Source: Planctomycetaceae bacterium
Lineage (GTDB): Bacteria; Planctomycetota; Planctomycetia; Pirellulales; UBA1268
DNA length: 5,092 nucleotides
NCBI GenBank assembly: GCA_009691925.1
Contig: SIAG01000312.1
Location: 1 to 5,092 of the forward strand
Reading direction: 5' to 3'
Part shown: in pieces, positions 1-4,090 of the stretch
Position numbering within the stretch: position 1 is the stretch's first letter
Layout: each line of letters opens with the position of its first letter
Made by a program: the position numbers and the translations under genes
Notes under the pieces: model-generated
What the model saw: the letters and a program-made list of their open reading frames with translations, nothing else
The model's database searches: none
What the model was told of the DNA's origin: nothing

Positions 1-750
1 GAGGATCTTCATGAGCACCGCCCCGACGCCCGTCCGCAGCGCCGCGGGGCGCACCATGGCGATCGCCAGCTGGGAGAGGAGAGCCACCGGCCCGAGACCT
101 GTGGCGACGGTGTCGGCAGCCTCTGCAGCGCCTGTCGGCCCGAAGAAGAAGCGGTCTCCTGGCCGTTCGCGGATCGCGAGGACGGCGCCGAGGGTGACGG
201 CCTGGATCGCGGCGAGCGCAAGAACGGCAGTGGGAAGGCCGTAGGTCGCCATCACGAGGCCGAGCCCCGCCCCGCCGAGCATCGTGCCGACATACGACGA
301 GCCATACATCATCCCGCTGGCCCGCTCGCGCTGGTCTCCCTCGAGCATGTCGACGGCGAGGGCGTCGATCGCCACGTCCTGGAGGGCGACGAAGATGTTG
401 TGGAGGAGGACGAGCCAGCCGAGCAGCGCGGTGTCGCCGCCGGCCCGCAGCAACATCAGCGCCGTGACGATCATCATCGTCTGCGCGAGGATCAGCCACG
501 GCCGGCGGCGCCCCAAGCCCGCGCACAGCCCGGAGTCGACGACTGGCCCCCACAGCCACTTGAAGCTCCAGGGGAGGATGGCCAAGGCGATCACGTTCCC
601 GACGACCTTCTCCCCGCCGCCGTGACTGGCCAGCCACGCTGCCAGGGCCACCGTTACGAAGCCGAAGGGGATCCCCTGGGCGACATAGATCGCGCAGCAG
701 AACACGAGCCGGAGGAGGGGGCGCGTGGCGAGAGTGACGGGGGTGGCCAT
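1..750 (-). CDS. AmpG-like MFS transporter, N-terminal part (cut by window edge)
   Basis: This frame is open from the ATG at 750 to the left edge and encodes 250 residues without a stop, so the C-terminal part lies outside the window. Six hydrophobic segments are visible at roughly residues 12-40, 50-71, 84-102, 106-135, 146-170 and 172-193, then a charged loop (RERPGDR) as expected between the two halves of an MFS protein. Motifs match the AmpG/acetyl-CoA-transporter branch: YVAQGIPFGF (22-31), LPWSFKWLWGPVVD (59-72), QDVAIDALAVDML (124-136), then a GMMYGSSYVG segment. AmpG of proteobacteria imports anhydromuropeptides for peptidoglycan recycling. Planctomycete homologues are diverse, so the substrate here is not known. 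Family length is usually 400-450 residues, so just over half is present. There is no Shine-Dalgarno before the ATG, and a promoter-like -10 lies only six bases upstream. It is divergent from the gene at 1080. Confidence 0.85.
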   Translation of the reverse strand, partial: MATPVTLATRPLLRLVFCCAIYVAQGIPFGFVTVALAAWLASHGGGEKVVGNVIALAILPWSFKWLWGPVVDSGLCAGLGRRRPWLILAQTMMIVTALMLLRAGGDTALLGWLVLLHNIFVALQDVAIDALAVDMLEGDQRERASGMMYGSSYVGTMLGGAGLGLVMATYGLPTAVLALAAIQAVTLGAVLAIRERPGDRFFFGPTGAAEAADTVATGLGPVALLSQLAIAMVRPAALRTGVGAVLMKIL

Positions 751-756
751 GCGACG

Positions 757-786
757 AGCCTATCGCGGCTCACGGCGGGGTGCCAA
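757..786 (-). promoter_or_regulatory. candidate leaderless promoter of the MFS transporter
   Basis: On the minus strand TTGGCA (786-781, five of six matches to TTGACA) is followed after 18 bases by TAGGCT (762-757), a TANNNT-type -10, and then by only six bases before the ATG at 750. An overlapping alternative -10, GATAGG (764-759), gives a 16-base spacer. Either would start transcription at or next to the A of the start codon. That fits the absence of a ribosome binding site. This is a motif match only; no start-site data exist here. Confidence 0.35.
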
Positions 787-992
787 CGGGACCCGGGAGG
801 CCACCCGTGCAGGTCCACCTTCCGCGGCGCTACGAGGGGGGCGGGAGCTTTGGCCTCGCCGTTCACGCTGCCGTCCGGCGGAAACCACGATCGAGGAGCC
901 CCAGTCTCCGCGCCGCTGCCGGGCGGACGGAGCGCGGGGATGAGTGAGCGCAAGGGTCTTCGGTCGGACGCCGTATTCTATCAACGACGTTT

Positions 993-1046
993 CTCGGGCA
1001 CCGACGATCGGGCACCTGCGGTTGCCCGAGCGGTGCCCCTCCGATC
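993..1046 (+). repeat. clustered GGGCACC-type direct and inverted repeats in the leader of the PEP-CTERM-like gene
   Basis: TCGGGCACC occurs twice in direct orientation (994-1002 and 1008-1016, 14 bases apart). Two copies lie in the opposite orientation: GGTTGCCCGA at 1020-1029 and GGTGCCC at 1032-1038. Several perfect pairings are possible and exclude one another: 993-1000 with 1023-1030 (8 bp), 1008-1014 with 1023-1029 (7 bp), and 1010-1016 with 1032-1038 (7 bp), the last extendable by GATC at 1006-1009 and 1043-1046 across a bulge. The cluster ends about 34 bases before the start codon. It could be a multi-site operator or a folded mRNA leader; the sequence does not decide. Confidence 0.5.
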
Positions 1047-1079
1047 GCTCTCTCTCCAGAAAAGAAGCCGAGGCAACGA

Positions 1080-1679
1080 ATGGACCGGTCATTCCTGGCG
1101 ATGGTCCCGCGGCTCACCGCCAGCATGCTGATCGGATTGATCGGCATCTGTCTGGCATGCCGGTCCGAGGCGGCGACGATCTGGACGTGGAGCTACGTCG
1201 GCAGCGGCATCACCGCCGCCGGCACACTAACGACGGGCGACGCGTCCGACAGGAATGGATTTTTCGAGATTTCGGCGATCAGCGGAGCGCGCAACGGCGT
1301 GTCGATCGTCGGGTTGCAGCCGGCCGGTACGGCCATCCCGGGTAATGAGCCGTATGCCGTGGACGATCTGATCAACCCGGCCTCTCCCCATCTGACGCTC
1401 GATGGTTTCGGATACCTGCTCGCCGACGGCACCTCCGCGAACCCGTTCTGGAATTCCTCGCTCACGCCCCCGCAGTACCGAGAGGTGATCTCCGTTTCTT
1501 CTTCGGGCGGTCCCTCGCTCACGGAGGTGGCTGTTGCGTTCGAAGCCCGGATCGTTGCGTCGGGCGTCCCCGAGATCGATCCGTCCGGAGCCGGGAGCGC
1601 CCTGTGGCTCGTCGCGGCGGCGCTCGCGATCGGGGAGAAGCGGCGTGGACGCAGGCACCTTGGGCAGCAGCGGCCCTGA
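1080..1679 (+). CDS. secreted PEP-CTERM-like protein with VPEIDP-type sorting signal
   Basis: A protein of 199 residues. The ATG at 1080 is preceded by GAGG six bases upstream. Residues 1-31 look like a Sec signal peptide (R3 and R11, hydrophobic core 16-26, cleavage near S-E-A-A at 29-32). The middle part (34-135), starting TIWTWSYVGSG and containing GLQPAGTAIPGNEPYAVDDL and ADGTSANPFW, resembles a domain common in PEP-CTERM surface proteins of planctomycetes and cyanobacteria. The C-terminus has the tripartite sorting layout: VPEIDP (163-168), a short hydrophobic stretch (172-184) and the basic cluster KRRGRR (187-192). The known role of such signals is recognition by an exosortase, which removes the tail and places the protein at the cell surface; no exosortase gene is in the window. 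EIDP instead of PEP is a variant I associate with planctomycetes. Seven residues (HLGQQRP) follow the basic cluster, an unusual extension. Specific function is unknown. Confidence 0.75.
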   Translation: MDRSFLAMVPRLTASMLIGLIGICLACRSEAATIWTWSYVGSGITAAGTLTTGDASDRNGFFEISAISGARNGVSIVGLQPAGTAIPGNEPYAVDDLINPASPHLTLDGFGYLLADGTSANPFWNSSLTPPQYREVISVSSSGGPSLTEVAVAFEARIVASGVPEIDPSGAGSALWLVAAALAIGEKRRGRRHLGQQRP

Positions 1680-1724
1680 TGAATCGTCTCCGCAGTCGCT
1701 TTGCGGTTGTCTCACGCCGATGGC

Positions 1725-1752
1725 TTGCCGGGCGGGCGAGCAGGGCGATACT
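1725..1752 (+). promoter_or_regulatory. candidate promoter of the His-rich protein gene
   Basis: TTGCCG (1725-1730) and GATACT (1747-1752) each match four of six bases of the sigma-70 consensus and are 16 bases apart. They lie about 75 bases before the start at 1828, which would leave a leader containing the hairpin at 1773-1790. The match is modest, and read-through from the PEP-CTERM-like gene 148 bases upstream is the alternative. Confidence 0.3.
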
Positions 1753-1772
1753 TTTCAGAGGCATATCGCGGT

Positions 1773-1790
1773 CAGGCGGGCCGCCGCCTG
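1773..1790 (+). repeat. GC-rich hairpin in the leader of the His-rich protein gene
   Basis: CAGGCGG (1773-1779) and CCGCCTG (1784-1790) form a perfect 7-bp stem around the loop GCCG. No T-run follows, so it is not a standard intrinsic terminator. It could end transcription of the upstream gene inefficiently, or fold in the leader of the downstream one. Confidence 0.35.
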
Positions 1791-1827
1791 CGTCCGTCGC
1801 CCCGCTGATTTCCCCGGAGAGCTTTCC

Positions 1828-2484
1828 ATGAAAACGAACGTCGTCGCGCTGGTGATCGCCATCTGCCTTCCCGCTGCCTTGGTTTCCGCCGCCCCCGATG
1901 CCGGCGCGAAGGCCCGCGGCAGCTACAGTTTCTACGCGAAGAGTGCGCACAACTCCTTCTCCAGCGCCCGCTCCCACGTCGAGGGCTATCAGGGCTACCT
2001 CAATGAAACGCATGGCGTGGCGGTGCCCGCCCATTCCACGACCCCCGCCGCGGTGCCGGCCGCGGCGGTGTCTGTCGCCCGTCCGTCAGCCCCCGCGGCA
2101 GTTTCATCGAAGCCCGTCGTTGTTGATCACGAGGCGGAGATTGCGGCCCACGGGGCTGTCGACGCGGAAGTCGCTCGCGACGCGAGCGATGCCCTCGGCG
2201 ACGATATCGAGCGGATCCAGAAGCACGTCAAGCGGATGCGGACGCACGCCGAGGAGCTCGGTGATAAGGAGTCACTGCCGATCCTCGACTCGATCGAGAA
2301 GAATCTCGGCGTCGCCCGCCGCGGCCATGCCGATCTTCACGAGCATCATGCCGAGGAGTCGATTTCTCCGCAGACAGCGATGGCGCTGGCTCAGAGGGTG
2401 AACGATGCCCTCCGCGCCGCCCACGTCGATCACGACAAGCTCATGAAGCGGCTCCATGATGCCGACGAGCCGGTCGGAAAGTGA
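1828..2484 (+). CDS. secreted histidine-rich helical protein, function unknown
   Basis: A protein of 218 residues. The frame is open further upstream, but the ATG at 1828 is chosen because GGAGAG (1816-1821) lies six bases before it and because a clean Sec signal peptide begins there: MKTN, hydrophobic core 5-19, cleavage near VSAA (19-22). After a tyrosine- and serine-containing segment (31-60) comes a low-complexity Ala/Pro/Val linker (about 63-98), typical of an exposed tether. Residues 100-215 are charged, free of cysteine and predicted by eye to be helical, with 11 histidines, among them H133, H140, H167, H171, H173, H174, H199, H202 and H210. Spacings such as HADLHEHH (167-174) would put several on one helix face, which suggests but does not prove metal binding. 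The N-terminal GSYSFYA segment resembles small exported planctomycete hypothetical proteins. I cannot assign a family or role. It converges with the DUF1559 gene. Confidence 0.8.
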   Translation: MKTNVVALVIAICLPAALVSAAPDAGAKARGSYSFYAKSAHNSFSSARSHVEGYQGYLNETHGVAVPAHSTTPAAVPAAAVSVARPSAPAAVSSKPVVVDHEAEIAAHGAVDAEVARDASDALGDDIERIQKHVKRMRTHAEELGDKESLPILDSIEKNLGVARRGHADLHEHHAEESISPQTAMALAQRVNDALRAAHVDHDKLMKRLHDADEPVGK

Positions 2485-2490
2485 TTCCGG

Positions 2491-2507
2491 GCGACGTCCC
2501 GCGTCGC
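2491..2507. terminator. hairpin between convergent genes, possible bidirectional terminator
   Basis: GCGACG (2491-2496) and CGTCGC (2502-2507) form a perfect 6-bp stem with loop TCCCG, seven bases after the stop of the His-rich gene and 35 bases beyond the stop of the convergent DUF1559 gene. The position is right for a shared terminator, but there is no T-run on either strand, so termination strength is doubtful. Confidence 0.35.
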
Positions 2508-2541
2508 TATGAACCCGAGAGGCGCTTCGCGGGATGGGCGG

Positions 2542-3468
2542 TCACTCCGCGGACGTCGTCTCGCCACCGGCGCGGGTGGAGAGATCGACAAGGACCGTCG
2601 CGGCGTCGTAGGTAAAAAAGCGCACGGCCCCATCGAGGAACGCGAAGTGCCCCCCGCCGCCGGTGTGAAGGCTCCAAAAGTGGTTAGCGCTGCACTCATC
2701 CTTCAGCTGCCCCGGCTGAAACGGATAGACCGCATCGGCGCAGCGCCCGAATAGATTCCTGTCGGTGCTCGCCGTGCCGACGGTGTGATCGAGGGCACCG
2801 TCGCCGAAGCCGACCCCCATCCCGGCATACCACCAGCCGAGATCGAACTTCGTCGACGGCGGCCGCTCGCCAGCCAGGAGCGTCCGCGACACGCCGTCGA
2901 GAACATCGGCAAATCGCGTCGCCGACCCGGAATAGAGGACGCCGTCGCGGAGCGTCGCGTCGCGGCCTGACGACCCGAGGTAGGACGAGAGCCCCGCGAT
3001 CATTCGATAGCGGGGGACCGGCTGCGCCGAGCTTGCCCGCGAGTCTTCCGGGCAGGCAAACAGCGCGATCGGCTTGGAGAAGGTCGGGTGGGTGGCCATG
3101 TCGAAAGGATCTTGGCTCGCCCGGTATTCCTCCGCTACGAGGTTGGCTGTCGCCGTCTCTTCGAGAAACGGCAAGAGCGAGACGAGCCAGCCACGATACG
3201 GCGTGGCCGAGGTGCCAGTGTCGGTGCCGGCCGAAAGCCGGCCGCGGGCGTCGACGTGGCTGTGCGCCGCCAGCGCGATCTGCCGGAGCTGGTTTTGGCA
3301 GGCGGTCCGACGGGCCGCGCCCCGCGCTGCTTGAACGGCGGGGAGGAGGAGCGCGAGGAGGATCGCCACCACGCCGATGACGACGAGCAGTTCGACGAGC
3401 GTGAATGCCCGTGGAGAGGCGCGGGCTCGAACCCCGGATGACCACGATCGGCCGTCATGCGTCGCCAT
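2542..3468 (-). CDS. DUF1559 pseudopilin with prepilin N-terminal methylation motif
   Basis: A protein of 308 residues from the ATG at 3468, the usual length for DUF1559 proteins, which are greatly expanded in planctomycetes. The start is chosen because GAGGA (minus strand, 3478-3474) precedes it by five bases. A short basic leader of 21 residues ends at SPRA, followed by the type IV prepilin motif FTLVE (22-26, with the conserved Glu at position +5) and a hydrophobic helix LLVVIGVVAILLALLLPAVQ (27-46). The segment AARRTACQNQLRQIALAAHS continues the typical pseudopilin pattern. DUF1559 hallmarks follow: GWLVSLLPFLE (93-103), a CPEDSR segment (139-144) and the C-terminal GGGGHFAFLDGAVRFF (270-285). 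Such proteins are exported and membrane-anchored by the N-terminal helix after cleavage by a prepilin peptidase. Their function is unknown. Residue -1 is Ala rather than the usual Gly. The start overlaps the end of the broken DUF1573 frame upstream, so the two were probably co-transcribed. Confidence 0.92.
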   Translation of the reverse strand: MATHDGRSWSSGVRARASPRAFTLVELLVVIGVVAILLALLLPAVQAARGAARRTACQNQLRQIALAAHSHVDARGRLSAGTDTGTSATPYRGWLVSLLPFLEETATANLVAEEYRASQDPFDMATHPTFSKPIALFACPEDSRASSAQPVPRYRMIAGLSSYLGSSGRDATLRDGVLYSGSATRFADVLDGVSRTLLAGERPPSTKFDLGWWYAGMGVGFGDGALDHTVGTASTDRNLFGRCADAVYPFQPGQLKDECSANHFWSLHTGGGGHFAFLDGAVRFFTYDAATVLVDLSTRAGGETTSAE

Positions 3469-3473
3469 GGCAG

Positions 3474-3478
3474 TCCTC
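3474..3478 (-). promoter_or_regulatory. ribosome binding site deciding the DUF1559 start
   Basis: GAGGA on the minus strand lies five bases before the ATG at 3468. The in-frame ATG at 3501 has only a GAGAG directly touching it, which is too close to act as a ribosome binding site. The shorter start also gives a prepilin leader of normal length. Confidence 0.6.
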
Positions 3479-3578
3479 GAGCAGGGGGCCTGCAAGATCA
3501 TCTCTCGACCCGCGTCGAGGAAACGTTCCCTGAATTGGCCGGGAGCGTCGGTGATAACCGTCGCCAGAAGTTCGAAAT

Positions 3579-3584
3579 GGGGGG
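3579..3584. repeat. six-base G/C homopolymer at the frame change in the DUF1573 gene
   Basis: There are six G on the plus strand (six C on the coding strand). Upstream of it the DUF1573 domain is read in one frame. Downstream, the plausible continuation is in the frame reached by removing one base. This is the likely indel site. Confidence 0.55.
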
Positions 3585-3935
3585 TTGGGTCGTCCCGGCA
3601 TGAGTTCGAATGCGAGTTTGTGCGTGGCCGCTGGCGATACCGTGGCCGGAAGCCCGACCGGCTGGAGGCAACTGCACGTCGTCGTGACGCCGATGATCTT
3701 CACCGCCGAACTCGAGGCATTGCGAATCGGGATGGCGAGCGACGTGGGCTCGCCGGAGGTCACGTCACCGAGATCGAGCGTCGAGCTGCCGACAAACAGC
3801 CGCTGGCCTCTGGCTTAGTCGAGCAGATTCCAAGCTGATCCCGTCGCCTGCGAAGCGGACGCGAGGACAAAGGCCAGCAACGCCACGGGGAGGAGCCCGA
3901 TGGCAAGCCGAAAGCGCGAGGAAGCGAGCATGGAA

Positions 3936-3942
3936 CCCCCCC
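3936..3942. repeat. seven-base homopolymer between the two candidate DUF1573 starts
   Basis: There are seven C on the plus strand, seven G on the coding strand. It lies between the in-frame ATGs at 3949 and 3931. If the first ATG is used, a length change in this run would shift the frame of the whole protein. If the second is used, it lies in the untranslated leader near the ribosome-binding position. Confidence 0.6.
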
Positions 3943-3978
3943 GGGACATGAAGATGCGAGCAGAACAATTTCCTTGAG

Positions 3979-4009
3979 AGGTTAGTCTTCTCCCCCCCCC
4001 CAGTGTCAA
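3979..4009 (-). promoter_or_regulatory. candidate promoter of the DUF1573-DUF1559 unit with a G10 run in the spacer
   Basis: A perfect -35 TTGACA lies on the minus strand at 4009-4004. The spacer begins CT and is followed by ten G (4001-3992). Two -10 candidates exist: ACTAAC (3986-3981) at 17 bases and TAACCT (3984-3979) at 19 bases; both are weak, though the second has the key T, A and final T. The ATGs at 3949 and 3931 follow 30 to 48 bases downstream, a normal leader. A run of ten identical bases between -35 and -10 is the arrangement in which slippage alters promoter strength, as known for Neisseria opc and porA. Confidence 0.45.
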
Positions 4010-4024
4010 CCAGAATTCTTGACA
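4004..4024. repeat. inverted TTGACA repeat
   Basis: TGTCAA (4004-4009) and TTGACA (4019-4024) form a 6-bp inverted repeat with nine bases between the arms. The left arm is the -35 of the candidate minus-strand promoter. The right arm would be a plus-strand -35 directed into the cyclase gene, but only a weak -10 (TGGAAT, 4043-4048) follows. An operator half-site pair is another reading. Confidence 0.35.
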
Positions 4025-4062
4025 GGGTCCACAAACTTCTCTTGGAATCCCGTGCCGGGGTG

Positions 4063-4085
4063 GAGGCCGAGGCCGGTGGGGCCTC
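4063..4085 (-). terminator. hairpin just after the cyclase gene
   Basis: On the minus strand GAGGCC, loop CCACC and GGCCTC (4085-4069) form a perfect 6-bp stem starting five bases after the cyclase stop; a second GGCCTC (4068-4063) offers an alternative partner for the 5' arm. The position is right for a terminator, but no T-run follows. Confidence 0.35.
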
Positions 4086-4090
4086 TCCGA

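Larger units (their letters stand above)
751..1079. other. divergent intergenic region, 329 bases
   Basis: This region separates the minus-strand transporter from the plus-strand PEP-CTERM-like gene. I see no convincing gene in it; the open frames that cross it have no homology I recognise and no good ribosome binding site. It holds the transporter promoter candidate near 757-786, a weak -10-like TATTCT at 974-979 without a good -35, the GGGCACC repeat cluster at 993-1046, and the GAGG ribosome binding site at 1070-1073. The stretch 790-940 shows nothing I can name. Confidence 0.6.
3455..3931 (-). pseudogene. DUF1573 protein gene, apparently disrupted by a stop and a frameshift
   Basis: From the ATG at 3931 (or 3949) the frame encodes a signal peptide (hydrophobic core LAIGLLPVALLAFVLASASQA) and then SAWNLLD before a TAA at 3817-3815. 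After the TAA, in the same frame, comes a clear DUF1573 domain: LDLGDVTSGEP, then IRNASSSAVKIIGVTTTCSCL with the paired cysteines typical of the family, and a THKLAFEL strand. A CAA-to-TAA change would explain the stop. After MPGRPN the frame turns into low-quality Arg-rich sequence to a TGA at 3457-3455. If the six-base homopolymer at 3579-3584 is read one base shorter, a more natural continuation appears (PHFELLATVITDAPGQFRER) that resembles the end of DUF1573 proteins and has better codon use. DUF1573 proteins are exported, Ig-like and of unknown function, and often sit beside DUF1559 genes in planctomycetes. Sequencing error or recoding are alternatives to decay. Confidence 0.7.

Noticed and set aside
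974..979. TATTCT as the -10 of the PEP-CTERM-like gene
   Set aside because: It matches four of six bases, but no acceptable -35 lies 16-18 bases upstream, so I do not call a promoter.
400..1131. Plus-strand open frame of 243 codons
   Set aside because: Most of it lies antisense to the transporter and the rest crosses the intergenic region and the PEP-CTERM-like start. The composition is Arg/Pro/Gly-rich with no recognisable motif, as expected for a shadow frame in GC-rich DNA.
1149..1160. Lipoprotein signal near C24/C27 of the PEP-CTERM-like protein
   Set aside because: The residues before either cysteine do not make a proper lipobox (no Leu at -3 for C27, Ile at -1 for C24), and the C-terminal sorting signal points to ordinary signal peptidase cleavage.
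1534..1827. Upstream extension of the His-rich protein to the ATG at 1534
   Set aside because: It would overlap the end of the PEP-CTERM-like gene by about 145 bases and bury the signal peptide in the middle of the protein. The ATG at 1828 has a good ribosome binding site and a signal peptide.
2965..3445. Other open frames on both strands across the DUF1559 gene
   Set aside because: All are Arg/Pro-rich shadow frames of the pseudopilin gene with no motif or start signal.
3469..3501. DUF1559 start at the ATG at 3501
   Set aside because: The GAGAG directly abuts the ATG, leaving no spacing. The ATG at 3468 has GAGGA at five bases and still leaves a normal prepilin leader.
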